Positions 25,536 through 38,280 of a DNA stretch of 64,000 nt are shown in pieces. The notes below the pieces were generated by a model. The model had not been told where the DNA came from, did not search any database, and saw only the letters and a program-made list of their open reading frames with translations. The DNA is taken from the NCBI RefSeq assembly GCF_963422355.1, contig NC_085093.1, positions 3,820,003 through 3,884,002 on the forward strand. The letters run 5' to 3'. Position 1 is the stretch's first letter, and every line of letters starts with the position of its first letter. The DNA is from Corticium candelabrum (lineage: Eukaryota > Porifera > Homoscleromorpha > Homosclerophorida > Plakinidae). The position numbers and the translations under genes are program-made.

Positions 25536-25667
25536 GCCTACAGTAAGCTTATGCAGCAGCTGTCAGTTAGCTTGTGAAAGTTTAATGCTAGACTGATAGA
25601 AAGTAGACTACTTTTAGATTCAAATGACTGTTTTTGGGATTTGCCTGTTATGTCTGTTTCTTCCTTG

Positions 25668-25748
<81 letters not shown>
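25668..25748. repeat. (TA)n and (CATA)n microsatellite
   Basis: About 55 bp of TA followed by CATA repeats, just downstream of the plus-strand LINE fragment. Shorter in the second copy (about 43480-43552). Confidence 0.95.
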
Positions 25749-25752
<4 letters not shown>

Positions 25753-25983
25753 ATTTACATAGCAAGAAAATCCAACAAGTCATTGTTTGCATCTAGAAGA
25801 CAACGTTGTAACATTCTATCATTGTACTTCCAAAGAGTGACAGAGAGTTGTTCCGTTAGATTCCTGACAGCCATGGAAAAAGGGATGTGTTTGCTGTAAT
25901 TACTTTAGAAGCAATGATTTTCAGTGTCACAAGACTTGAAAATACAGATCATTGTTTTGACTAATATATATTGGTTAACTTAA

Positions 25984-28900
25984 AGGGGAACTCTCATGAA
26001 AATAGAAGTAACGTTCTCATGATAGTACTAAGTGGCCTGATTCTATTGGTACCTTTCTTTCTTAATAGAACTCTTTCTGAACGGAGAAATTGAGCTTCCA
26101 ACGAGAGGCGTAACCCTATGGTGGTCGCCATTTTGAGATGATGACGTACGAAATCTTAACCTATTGCGCATGTGTTGTCATCAGAGTATATGGCGTATAC
26201 TGTTTTGAGCCCGAATGTGATGACGCTGAGAGCAGTTCGAGTTCGGGAAACTCTCATGAAATTGATTCGGACACAGGGGACAGAATCCCCGAGCGCTTGG
26301 TCAACACAGACTGGTGCGTTATATGTCATAGTTGTATGTTCTATGTAAATCTTGTTTTACGAGCACTAACAACAGTTTCCTTGAGTGGTCTTTCACAGGT
26401 GGCAATGTTGGCTGGTAAAATCACTGGAGGTTGTCTGGCTTTGTGTTTTCGAAGAGGTTGTGGATTCAGCTGCCGTTTATTTAGAACTGCTTTAAGGATT
26501 CCCTGCAGATAGCCATAGCTCTTTGATTCAGTGATGGGCTTTGCAAACCAGATCTTGGTAGGTTTGGGAAAAACCACCTTGTATCTCACTTCTGCACTGC
26601 TAGTGGTAGCTTGCCTTCTTCCTGTGTTGTGGTTACGATCAAGTGCAGCCAGCTGTGTTCTTGCAAGCATCCCCTTGTAGCTGAAACGTTGCCTCTTAGA
26701 ACAATATTTAGTGAGAAGAGCATGGTAAACTTCCAAATTACCAGTGTAGCTGAAGTCCGTTAGCTTGTCAAGGTCTTTCAAAAGCTTCTTGTTTAGGACT
26801 ACCGACTTCAGTGCATCATGTGCAGGAGAACATTTCTTTAACCACTGCTTTCGTTGGCTCTCTTCAAGTGACAATTCGTTGTGTTCACACTTGCCAAAAG
26901 ATGCAGCATTCTCCCATGAATGGACATTGATGGTATGGTAAATAATAGAAATCCATTTCTCTCTTAGATTTTCAGCTTGTCCATTACATGATTTTGATGA
27001 CCACCACAAGTGATTTGCCACAGATCTTATCCGTGGAAGAAGGTTACTACAGCCCTTTGCTTTACCCAGTTGGGTTAACTTTTTGATAACACTTTTTGAA
27101 ACGTGCCAAACATCATACTGATGATCTATATCAGGGAACTGCTTTTTCATGACAGATGTTATCTGCAGGTGTCTATCAGTAGCAATTTGAGCCACAGTTA
27201 AGCCTTTAGTTACTAGCTCATTGACTGATCGTAGAAACCCCTCTTTTTCCATCCCAACAGAATTGGAAACTTCGCTGACCTGCACCAACTGAAAATCAAC
27301 AATAAGCCCTGTATCTTGCCCCACTAGAGTATATGTACAATATTTAGCGGAATATCCAGGGCTGTCACATCGCCCATCTCCCAGTAGGTGTAAAGGGTTG
27401 TCTTTGAAGTTTTCTAGTATAGATTCCTGGTGACTTTTCCACGTTTCATTAACCACAGGACACAGGTATTCATCTTGCATCGATAAAATGATGATTCCGA
27501 GATGAATTTCAATTTTATGATTTGAGCAAAGTGGCCGAATTTGCTGAATGTTCCTCCTGACAACAGAATCCCTGCTGCGGTTATAAGATTTCCGGCAGGT
27601 AGACCAGCAACAAGTGGTTGGGACTGCCAGTTTACATTATGCCCTTTTGAGCACTCCATATTTACTACTAACATTGTTCCACTTGTTGATTCTGATTGGC
27701 TGACTACAGAAGAGCCACATGTTGGGCAGAATCGGAACAGTTTACTCAAGGAATTTCTGAAAACAATAAATTTTTGGTCCTCTTGACCACCCATTTCGGT
27801 ATCCGAATCTTGTGAAGTACAAGATGTGTCAAAGACGCAGTATTTCTCTGTTTCACTGTCTGTATTAGGAGAATGTGCCTCTTCATCAGACTCTGTGGAC
27901 TGACAACTGTCAGTTACTGGCGTTACTAACCATGGGGCAATTTGTGGTGGCTGAAGTTGACTAGAATGCATGTTCTCGGGAATTGGTGAAGATTCTCTCA
28001 CACAGTACGAATGTTCCTTTGTTTCAGCCAGGTCTCTAAGATCATATTGCGTTGAAGCATCACAAAATTCACGTGCTTTGGTTCCAGGAGAATTGTTTTC
28101 TTTGTCGATTTCTTGGTGGTGCTCATAATCATCATCAGAGTCAGACACTCTAGCAACCTTAGCATGTTGTTTCATTACTTCAGTAAGGGCCTACATCAAC
28201 AGGGTCTGCTCTAAGTGACAGGTTGATTGAAACAGACAGTAAATAGTAACCCGATTGTGTCTTCGTTTCTGTCCTGTTGATCGTTGTTTTCATTTGGAGG
28301 TGAAAGTGAAATTGTTGGGACAGCATCTGGCTTGAGGTGAATTCGTGGTTTTGTTCCCAGTAATTCTGCTTGCAAATCTCGTTGAAAACAGTCCGGTTCG
28401 AAGTGTTCACTGCAGACCAAGCTACTACGTCTAACAGGAGGATTCTGTAATCGAAGCTTTGTCAGCCAGTTTCAGCAGAGGCTTGTTCCTAAGAGGTAAG
28501 TGATGAAAGCGCACACCACGTTCGCGATCTCCGTCCTTGTTGTTGCAACCGAACGCAATACAGTAAACCATTCTTTGTAATGTAATGGACAACTCACAAG
28601 TCAACGGCAGTAGATTAGCTGCAATATTACTTCTACGTAGTGAAATTATAGTCTCTACTCGCACATTACAACATGCCCTATTCAGTCAGCGTGACCGTAT
28701 CAGGTCGTTTTCAGTCACGGCATTTGTTCCGCCCAGTCAACCTTGTACCCGTATGGCCTGAGGTAATAGTAAATGACATTACCACGCATCGTAGACGGCT
28801 CACACCCAAGGACGCTCTTAGTGAGCATCCAAGATACTGTGTTATTAGATGCTACATCCTTTCAAATTCTGACTGATCCTCGATATATCCTCGCTAAACA

Positions 28901-29092
28901 GAGCAACATACGCGAGTAAGATATTGTTACGTCATCATTTCAAAATGGCGACTGCCATAAGGTTACGCCCCATGTTCGAAGCTCAATTTCTCCGTTCAGA
29001 AAGAGTTGTATTAAGAAAGAAAGGTACCAATAGAGTCAGGGCACTTAGTACTATCATGGGAACGTTACTTGTAATTTCGTGGGAGTTCCCCT
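25984..29092. mobile_element. Kolobok DNA transposon, 3109 bp, TTAA target
   Basis: The ends AGGGGAACTC and GAGTTCCCCT are flanked by TTAA (25980-25983 and 29093-29096). The terminal inverted repeats extend about 165 bp into the element. The TTAA target, this end sequence and the encoded THAP plus GDGRCDSPG transposase are all typical of the Kolobok superfamily. The second copy, with identical ends, is at 43789-46897. Confidence 0.93.
26341..28571 (-). pseudogene. Kolobok transposase with N-terminal THAP domain, frameshifted
   Basis: Minus strand. The start at 28571 opens a THAP zinc-finger domain: MVYCIAFGCNNKDGDRERGV, RFHHLPLRNKPLLK, then in another frame WLTKLRLQNPP and VCSEHFEPDCFQ; this shift (near 28470) breaks the DNA-binding domain. 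After an intron (donor near 28250, acceptor near 28190) comes an acidic linker with a zinc pair (RFCPTCGSSV...ECSKGHN). A second frame change near 27480 precedes the catalytic part: YLCPVVNETWKSHQESIL, LLGDGRCDSPGYSAKYCTYT, IATDRHLQI, QYDVWHVSKSVIKKL, NHLWWSSKSCNG, FSYTGNLEVYHALLTKYCSK and GMLARTQLAALDRNHN, ending at 26341. The family cuts and pastes DNA at TTAA. Both element copies share the two shifts, so it died before the duplication. Confidence 0.9.
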
Positions 29093-29607
29093 TTAAGACA
29101 GTTGCTCAATGTTATTTCTGTCAGTCTGACAGTTTCGTCTTTTGTGTCTGTACCAATGGAATAATAGCAGAATTACTTTTTATAGGTTTGACACAATTGA
29201 CGCCTGTACATGTAAGGAGCAAAAAAAGGAAAACCTTGTCATTGAAAGAATGCAGCTGCAGGGGAAGAGACCAGCGCATAAAGGTTCTGCAAGAATTGAC
29301 ATGTAATGACTTTGTTGAGGACACATGCACAGAAAATTACTCTCACTGAGAAGAGCCAAGCCAAAGCATTTTGCAGAGGAGAGTAATATTAGAGACACAT
29401 GATAATGACACTTACAAGTATTAGATAATATTTTAGTTATAACTGATTAATAATTAATTATAACTAATTATTAATTAATTAATAGCTGATTATTTGTAAT
29501 AGCTGCACTACGTATAGTAAAAACCACGTTACCATTGTGTTTTAGCCAGCCTATGTTCATTCACTGTGCTTACAGGACCGCGTTAAATCTACTTATCAAT
29601 CAGATAT

Positions 29608-29706
29608 GTGATTATAGGACTGCGGCTGACCTTCTCTTGAATCATATAGGGTGTGATTATAAGACTGCCTCTGACCTTCTCCTGAATCATATAGGGTGTG
29701 ATTATA
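29608..29706. repeat. 45 bp tandem repeat near the element's right end
   Basis: GTGATTATAGGACTGC-type words recur at 29608, 29653 and 29698, a period of 45 bp over a little more than two copies. Related TGATTATAGAG/TGATTGTAGAG words lie near the left end of the element. CACTA elements carry subterminal transposase-binding repeats, so this is the likely role. Confidence 0.75.
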
Positions 29707-29803
29707 GGATCTGTTTCATGCATATCTCATGGGTGTGATTTCTAAGAACCCAAGAATTCAATCAGAAATCTAGTACATGATTACATATACTGTTTTACCT
29801 GTG

Positions 29804-31632
29804 TGGTGATTGGTTGCCGATTGCTTTGTCAAAGTTATTTAGATATCAAGAGAGCAAATAGAAGAGCCTCGTAAACTGCTGCTGAAGTTTTATCAAATTT
29901 ATGAACTTTTATATGGTATACACGTGTCTCGTATTAATTGCTGTGTTTAAGCTATACCATGCCTGTGATTCTCTGATTCATTGGAATGAGTGCATACATC
30001 CTAATTCATCTATCTTATCTTTTGAACTCTGAGCTTCTCTTTATATATAGGCACGAAAGCAGTGAAAGTACACCTTCTGCAGCGTTTGCCGGATGTTGTA
30101 GAGAAGTGGGGTGCTTTGTGGGGTCATTCCTGCTTTTGGTATGAATCCCTAAATGGATTTCTTAAAAGGTTTGTACACGGCACACGATTTGTTTGCAGCC
30201 AGGTATACATAACTGTGAATTACCCCACCAAGCTGCTTGTTTGTAACTTTTGATTGTTGTGTGGGATTTAGGTTGCATCAATTGTTATGATCATTAAGAC
30301 CATTTCAGATGTGCTACCATCACCGACTGACCAGCTATTAGCACCACCTGTAGTTCGTTTGGCTACAAAATTTGGACTGATGTGGTATGTAAGCTTAATG
30401 TAATTATCAATTAATAGTAATGCTAATTAGATAAATTCAAGTTGCCATTTGCCTACACCTCTAAATTATCTGTTTATATGCGACCGGCCGAAGATCTCAA
30501 GATTTGCAAAGCAGATCTCTTTGTTGAGTGTACGAGTGTGCCTTGTGAGCATGTTGTGAGCTATAGAAATGTATATTTTGCTGTACTAGCAGGTCACAAC
30601 TAACGTATTCGTCAGACATCGGTTGCTACCTGAACATCTATATCTGTTTTGTTCTCGTCTGCAGTCATTGCAAACTTTAAATTTGTACCTAAAGTATTGG
30701 ATTTCTGTGTAGTACAGAGTATCAAGTGTTAGGAAATATTTATTGGCTCGATCGGATTGTAGCCTTGAAAACCACAAGAATAAATAGTTTGAAACTTTGC
30801 TGACATTTCTGATTCAGCATCAAATATTTTGGAACCGATGAATCTGATTTAGAAACTCTGCTATCAGATTTGTACATCGAGACATTCTTTTGTTGTAGCA
30901 GAAATGTTATCCTATATATGCATGTCTTCTAAGAGAACTGGGATTTGTTCTAGTTAATATCAACGGTCTTCATCTAGACAACATCATATATATGTCATCG
31001 AAATGAAGTATATGAAGCTCGATCTCTGTCGTGTGTGGCTTGACTTCTTTATGAATTTTTTTGAATAGTTTGTTTATATATGACCATATATTTGTGGATT
31101 TTGTTAGGTCCCCTTTCGAAGTGAAAGATTGTGTGAAAGTTTTTTGTCTACAGGATCTGTTTGTTGACCCAATCAATGTTGTTTTGAGGAGGCTTGGCAA
31201 CGAGAAACTTTGTTGTGGTTCGCCTGTCAAAACTGTTGGGAGACTGAAACTAGCTGGTCATGTGATACAATCAAAGAAAAGTCACGTGACAAAGAAAAAT
31301 TCTTATAATGTCGAATTTACCGAATGTCATGAAGAACAGCCGTTGTTTGGTTATGTATTACTCTTTATCATTTTTGGATGTGAACGGTTTTCTGTCATTC
31401 AACGGCTTAATTAAAATGAAGGAGTGGCCATTATTGCATAATGACGATGACTGCATGACTGATGTTGTTGATGCTTAGAGTAATCTTCGGGAGCCGATCG
31501 GAAAGCATTTAATTCCTTCTCGAGAGACTCGGGACTTGGTAGCAATTCCTGTAGGAGACATAACAGCTCAAGTAGTCTGTATGAAAATGTTAGGTTGAAG
31601 CTGTATTTTTTTGTGTCTCGATTTCTTAACAT
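29804..31632 (+). pseudogene. 3' half of T1-type transposase gene, copy 2
   Basis: Resumes at the duplicated TGG exactly where the exon fragment 16697-16873 stops. It contains the rest of that exon (KLLLKFYQIYELLYG), the exon with WGALWGHSCFWYESLNGF and VHGTR at about 30052-30203, and downstream exons to about 31.6 kb (VNDPINVVLRRLGNEKL-like). Compared with unit 1 it has CAA instead of TAA in the first exon but a small insertion that shifts the frame, so it is dead on its own account. Copy 3 shares these changes. Confidence 0.75.
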
Positions 31633-32873
31633 TATCGAGTGTGATCGAGTTGTGAAATACTCAAGAAATGGTCTCGAGCCGATTGTGTGTGCACATTGAA
31701 CACTGTTATTTTTCTTGCGAGAACTTAATTATTGGTGTATACGTCGGTTAGCATGCACTTCTTCCATATTGTAGAATCGTGCAAAGTCGACCCCCTTCAT
31801 GATCTGTAGATCTCCGTTCTCTTAATTAATTACGTTAATTAATTAATCAGAAGACATGCAGCCTATATAGCCGGTAGCTATAGGATAGACAACTGGCGTC
31901 CTATCCTGTTTGACGACGATTTGGATGTGTTGTATACTCGGGTTTTCACATGCTTACATTTCATGCCAATTGCTTAGCCCGGCCTATAGCAGCCGGCTGG
32001 CTGATCACGAGCAAGCTAATTACAACCGGTGCAAGGTTTCTAGCTAGAATAGTGAAGCGCCAGCATTCTACAAATTCAAAATTATAACTATATTAAGATC
32101 GACATGATCATCGACTAGTGGCACGTTTTAGTTGTTCGAATTCGAAGCGGCCTCACGACGAGATCGTTTCGACTAGGCAACGCTCTGGACACGCGATGAG
32201 GCCGCGCTAGTACGTCGATATTGCAATCGCTTCGGATTCGCCATCGCTTCGAATTCGATCTGAAGACGCGAATGTCGAAGCGAATTCGAGGCGATTTGCT
32301 GCTACCCGCTGTGAACTCGCGGCGCGACTCCGTCACGCGATATATATATATATATATATTAATTGTTAGATTAAAAAATATAGTCTAGATGCCACGTATC
32401 CTGTGCATGAGAGAGAAGAGGCGGGCGGGCGGGCGGGTGTGGGTGTATAACACTGTATATACACGCCTACGCGTCCCACGGCCATTCAAGGCTACAACAT
32501 ATCCGAAGGAAGTGGTCAAATTGCTGACGTCACGATGTAGACGAAAACCATCGAGCTACACACAAGTTCTGTATATGTGCATGTATATCTATAGCTAAAA
32601 CACACAATTCTTCACAATTTACAAATGACAACAAATAATTAACAACCAAACTATGGATAGGAATAACAAGCTAGAAAGGCAAATCCTGATCTGCAGCCCT
32701 CGAACAAGATATTTTTGATTTGAAAAGAGGAAACGTAGACGACGATTGTCTGTGATCCAGAACACTATAGCGGTTTCTCCCACCTTCCCTACCGCATGCA
32801 TTGTAGTGCTCGAGAAGGCGACGGTGTTTGTGTCGCAATTTCCAGTTTCCTGTCTAGATTTTTGTGTGGTTTG

Positions 32874-32922
32874 CATGCAATTACGAGGTTCCTGCTGTTG
32901 CGATGAGCCTTCACTATATAAA
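32874..32922 (+). promoter_or_regulatory. TATA box and copy-specific 27 bp promoter block of VWA gene 2
   Basis: TATATAAA is at 32915-32922, 73 bases before the ATG. Just upstream, a block of about 27 bases (CATGCAATTACGAGGTTCC onward, about 32874-32900) is present in copies 2 and 3 but absent from copy 1. Confidence 0.65.
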
Positions 32923-32994
32923 GATAACAAAGCAGCTCGAAAGTCATTACTCGTCGACGGTCTGATCAGCTCGAGTCGATCGCTCTCTGTGAAG

Positions 32995-34223
32995 ATGATG
33001 ACTCTGCGTGTACAGATCCTCTCTCTCGTTTCTGTCTTCTTCGTTCTGCAGACAAATCCCAGTTATGCCGTACCGATCAATGTAGACGAAGACTTTTTGA
33101 AACCTCTCTGCGAGAACCCGCCACCGGTTTTACGACTCGTGTGCAAGAGTCTGTTTGGTGTCACGTGTCCGACACAAGCCAAGTTGGGAGATTGGGCATA
33201 CAATGGTAGAGAAGTCGACGGCTCGCTCAATAGCACCGCCGCTAGCGCTTGTCCCGGCGTAAGACTGCAGACGTACGAAAGAACAACGAATCTCTCGACT
33301 ATTCTGTCTGAATGTCGTTCAAAAGTAATCGTCCAAACAGAAGAAGAATACCGATGTGAGTATTAAACTATCTCTAGAGATTTCAAAATAACATAGTTGC
33401 ATACAATTTATTCGACATCGCAGGTCCACCTACTACAAAAGAAAAGGCTGCTGCTCTAACTCGCATATTTGGAAGCTTTGGGCCACCACCACCTCCAGTC
33501 GTACAACCATCGGCTGCTGCTGCGACGGTAGAGCCGACGACGGCACTCCCCGTAAGAGCAAAACGTCAAGAATGCTACTACAACGACGCCATAGACCTCG
33601 CCATTCTTATCGATGCCTCCGGCAGCGTTGGCAGCCCAAACTTCTACAAATCCGTCGAGGACGTAGCCACGTTGATCGAAAACACTTGCAATGACTTCAA
33701 ATGTGGTTCTCCACAGATCAGAGTGGCCGTGGTGACGTTCGCATCTTCTCCCGTCACCGTGTTCGACTTGGCCTACTCGGCAGCAAACCACCACAATCGC
33801 CAAGACATAATCGACAGCATCCTGACAACACACTACACGAACGGCGGCACCGCGACACGTTCGGCTCTCGAGCACGTCCGTGACAACATTTTCAGCGCCA
33901 GTCATGGTATGAGACGACACAGTAAGAAAAAACTCATGGTACTGACAGACGGTAACCACAACGGCGGACAAGACCCCAAAGACGTGGCAGAGAGCTTGCA
34001 CGAGCGACCGGGTAGCGATCAAGTCGACGTCTTTGCCCTCGGCATCGGCAGCGGAATATCGTTCCAAAACGTGAAAAATCTCAATCACGCCAGCGACTTG
34101 AACAAAATTCTTCCATTTTTGACTTACTCCTCGTTCGCCGAGTTCTCACAAGGAGTTCAAGTGGTCGCCGCAGATGCTCAAGCGAACACCAACTCGTGCT
34201 CGTCGTCGGCCTTCAAGAAATGA
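32995..34223 (+). CDS. Secreted von Willebrand factor A domain protein, copy 2 (recombinant)
   Basis: Exons 32995-33355 and 33424-34223, 386 residues, same intron as the other copies. Signal peptide, cysteine-containing pro-region, RAKR furin-type site and the MIDAS residues (DASGS, Thr of GGTATR, Asp of LTDGNHNGG) are all kept. Upstream of about 33209 it agrees with copy 3 against copy 1 (NPSYAVP preceded by CCC, YNGREV). From 33317 on it agrees with copy 1 against copy 3 (SECRSK, FLTYSSFAEF). It is therefore a hybrid gene made by recombination between a copy-3-like 5' part and a copy-1-like 3' part. Confidence 0.88.
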
Positions 34224-34680
34224 AGAACAAACGTGGATCTAGAGGACGTCGATTATCGTGTCGAACCAAATTTCTGTTGTTTTGTTAGTTGTTGAAATTT
34301 CTGTTTAGCAGTTCAAGTTCAACTTTATTGTTGGATACTATAGTGATATTGTCGCTATAACAGAGTCAGATTTCTAGACAATATAATTTAATGTTTAAGG
34401 ATGCGTTTATTATATGCGGCTATATATACCTACCACGCAGATATGCGTGCATGCAACCGCTTTGTGAGCAAGCTCGTCGCTGTATCCGCCCCTGTACTAA
34501 GTATCCACGTGAGTGAGTCCTAAAAGTATATTTAGTATGTTTGGAGGTATCCTGCAACGTTTTCACTCATTCACCTTTAAATGTATGCATGGCGTGGCGT
34601 ACGTTTCTGTCCGACGACCTCGAACAGTAAGACCTTTCCCCTTTCTCGCCGGAAGTGTGAGGGTGGGGAAGAATCTGGCT
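34224..34680. other. 3' flank of VWA gene 2
   Basis: Nearly identical to 16240-16696, including AATATA in place of AATAAA at the expected poly(A) signal. Ends at the tandem junction. Confidence 0.55.
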
Positions 34681-34857
34681 ACTATGAAGGAATTCTATAC
34701 TTGGAAAGGTAGGTACTTCTTTAAAATTTTGTTGAGGCTGACATCAAATCAGTACATTGTACAGCTAGTGAGCTTCGCTCCTGGCTATTCCATTGGTCAT
34801 TGCCTGTCTTACGTGGAGTTCTCCCAACAGAATACTTTGTCCATTATTCTTTGCTGG
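34681..34857 (+). pseudogene. Transposase exon fragment left of element E2
   Basis: Copy of 16697-16873; ends at TGG before the CACAGG terminus. Confidence 0.88.
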
Positions 34858-35180
34858 CACAGGAAAAAGTGCCTCTACAATCAGGCCTAGGATTTTAGAG
34901 AATATTGTTGTAGACGTGCAAATCTGATATCTGGTTTGCTGAGTGTTAGTAATCATACCCGTCTGATTATAGAGACCATCGTAATTAGGTGTTAGATTTT
35001 CAAAATGATTGAAAGTGACTACACAATCAAACATATGATTGTAGAGTAGATTGTAGTTCATGATGCTATCGGTGGAGAATTAGAAGCAGTTTCTTCTTGT
35101 GAATCTACTGAAGATAGACAAAGAGACAGTGATCTGCAGCAGTCTCTGAGTCAGTGGTTTGCTGTGCTGCTGCTAAAGCT

Positions 35181-36367
35181 TCAATTAAAGTACCATGTTA
35201 GCAATATGGTGATGATTCCTTTTATGAAAATGTTTGGTTCGGATGGACCTGGTATAATGCCGACAAGCATAGTCCATCTCTGTTTCATCCGCTCTTTACG
35301 TGGTAGGTTCAGAACCGACATGAACATAACACCGACTTTATACGGTGAACGAGAAAAAGAACAAAACCAATCCACATTGAGAGTCAACCCAATACTGAAT
35401 TCGTCACTAAAAAATTGACAGCCTCTATTGTCCTTCAACTGGCGCCATACGTTTCCATGCCAAACATCCCATATTCCTTTACGCAATGCAGGAGGCACAT
35501 TGCCCGAATCATCCAGTGAAGCATCTAGCAAATCCACAAACTGCTGTCTCTTAAAGAAAGTTTTAGTAGCTCCGAAGGAGGGTAATAGCAAAATGTCTTG
35601 AAAGGAACCCATTTGAAATTGCCAAAGCTAAGATTCTTTTTGTAAAGAAGCGGCTCGTTGCATACTTTTCTACGAATTCTTTGCTGGCAGTGTTGCTCGC
35701 AACAATCTAGTGGCTTTACCATTTTGCAATCGTCAAAGATATACAAGTGTGAACACCCTGGACGGACAACATAAGTGACAGCCGATTTAGGATGTTTGCT
35801 AATCCGGGAACATGCAAGCAGTTTCTGCATTGTTGTAGGAAAACGGTGTTGCAGAGGATGAGTTACCACTGCTAGTAAGACCACAATAATTTTCATAAAA
35901 AAAATCATCACCATATTGCCAACATGGTACTTTAATTGAAGCTTTAGCAGCAGCACAGCAAACCACTGACTCAGAGACTGCTGCAGATCACTGTCTCTTT
36001 GTCTATCTTCAGTAGATTCACAAGAAGAAACTGCTTCTAATTCTCCACCGATAGCATCACGAACTGCATTTTCCATATCCAACTCATCAGGTATGACTTT
36101 TGCTGTTGATGGTTTAGTGTGCACGTGAGCTGCAGCTAAGTCAATCGTATCGTCAACAGATAACTTCTCAGTCTGGTCAGATGATCCCTCATCATAACTA
36201 AATATGCCTTGATCATTAATGAAGCTGTCATCCCTTCTGCTTGAAGTTTCATCATCTGATGTCTCTGAAGTCTCTGATGTCTCAAGTCTTGACATACTTT
36301 GACTGTTCATTTCAAACTCAGCGTCACTAGATGCATTCTGGTACACAAAAGCTACAGTTACCTGATG

Positions 36368-36464
<97 letters not shown>

Positions 36465-36478
36465 ACACCACACACACA

Positions 36479-36543
<65 letters not shown>

Positions 36544-36558
36544 ACACACACAAACACA

Positions 36559-36626
<68 letters not shown>

Positions 36627-36631
36627 ACACA

Positions 36632-36725
<94 letters not shown>

Positions 36726-37359
36726 TGCAGTCCAGTTAACCAAAGAGCACATCTTTCAGAAACACCAAAATATTCAGAATCCCATACTTGAGACAGAATG
36801 GTAAGGTAAGTATGCCAGTACACTACAATTCTACTTACCTGATCAACCAAAGAATGCTGTGAGTGATCTTCATAATCTTTATTCACTGTAGATTGAAGAT
36901 TTTCAAGATGCTCTGGGAGCATATCATGTACTGAAAGCCAGCAAAATTGATCAACACAAAAGGCTCTTTGGGTTTATTAATTAACTAATTTAATTAGCAT
37001 TCAGTTGTAAAAACCTGGGTAATAGCTATGTAAAGGATAGTTTCAATAACTAACACCCCCACCAAACAATTGCTTTCAATAGCGTCTGACAAAGTGCGTT
37101 CACGTCTTCTGGTCGTCCCTTAGAATTAATTACCTTGTGCTGTGTCGGGTTGTGCTTGCGACGTCTGATCTAGACTCTGTTGCTCTACGTCGATATGTTC
37201 CATTACACCGAACTCAGTTACATGTCTTGATCGTGTAGATCTCGATACCACTTTTTTGCCACGGCTAATGGCACAGTAGCAAGTTACTCGTTTCGATTGA
37301 AGACACGATGTTACACCTCGAGCTCTCTTCGACAGCAATCTTTTCCTCCCGGACTTCAT
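35181..37359 (-). pseudogene. Truncated Tnp2-like gene (T2) in E2
   Basis: Same exon structure, frameshift and truncation as the copy at 17197-19384, including the inverted repeat (about 35062-36058) and the CA array in the intron between exons 2 and 3 (about 36369-36722). Confidence 0.8.
36369..36722. repeat. (CA)n microsatellite in E2
   Basis: Counterpart of 18383-18749, slightly shorter and with fewer CCACAC interruptions in one place. Confidence 0.96.
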
Positions 37360-37582
37360 AGATGTGCCACGCTCACACGTAGACGTGAAGTTTAGTAGAA
37401 ACAGCAACCGATGCCTCTAGCCACCACACAACGACTGCTACTACTGTACTAAGAAATTTTAGAGTAGCATACGCTGACCCTTTATAGTGTTTGTTCAATC
37501 TGGCGCACGTTAGATAGATATTTTGAACATGCGTACTAATCTTGTTAGCTAGGCGCCAAGGTTTGAAATTTACAGTGTCATC

Positions 37583-38226
37583 TAGCCTCGAACTTCCAGA
37601 CCAGAGAGCGCGCGAACTCTAGTCTGGACCAAGTCGATACTAAAATGATTTCGGAAATAGCCTTTTTTAGCCAATCAGCTTCTACAACCCGAATCTCGGT
37701 TGTAAATTCTGATTGGCTTAGCAATAATTGGTTAGGCTAAGTGCACTAGCACCTGATTGCGCGCGTGTGAAATCGTCGTGGGCGGCTAAGTGCACGCCAG
37801 AACGATGACAAGACTCTGCATGCCAGAACAATGATCAGACTGTGCATACACACATCTTAGTTTTAGTTTCAGCTTCAGTTCTTTAATATTTTCAAGCTTG
37901 TGGTGAGAGGACATGCACAGCAGCGTCGCTAGACCATCACCTTTGACAACTGGTCGAGCGGTAGTCTCGCTAGCGGTCTGCCGAAGAATCAAAGAGTCGT
38001 CGTTTCATGCCGTCCACCAAGATATCGCCGCAAACACGGCAGACGTCTCTTCTTTGTTTGTGAGATCTCATGGCATTTACAAATGATATGTTGATCTAGG
38101 TAAAACGATCCTACGCTGTTAGACACCATTTACCATCGCTTTTGATAAATACTTCCGAAATCATTTTAGTATCGACTTGGTCCAGACTAGAGTTCGCGCG
38201 CTCTCTGGTCTGGAAATTCGAGGCTA
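37583..38226. mobile_element. Mutator-like MITE in E2
   Basis: Identical in length and ends to 19608-20251, with the same 9 bp target duplication AGTGTCATC at 37574-37582 and 38227-38235. Confidence 0.85.
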
Positions 38227-38280
38227 AGTGTCATCTCACTTGAAAGGATTCTTCAGTCACTCAATTCTTATTATAGAAAA

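Noticed and set aside
25625-25900. Ile-Tyr repeat open frames
   Set aside because: Translation of TA and CATA microsatellites; no other support.
29608-29706. CRISPR-like short direct repeats
   Set aside because: Only a little over two units of 45 bp with no separate spacers; they fit subterminal repeats of a DNA transposon in an intron-bearing genome.
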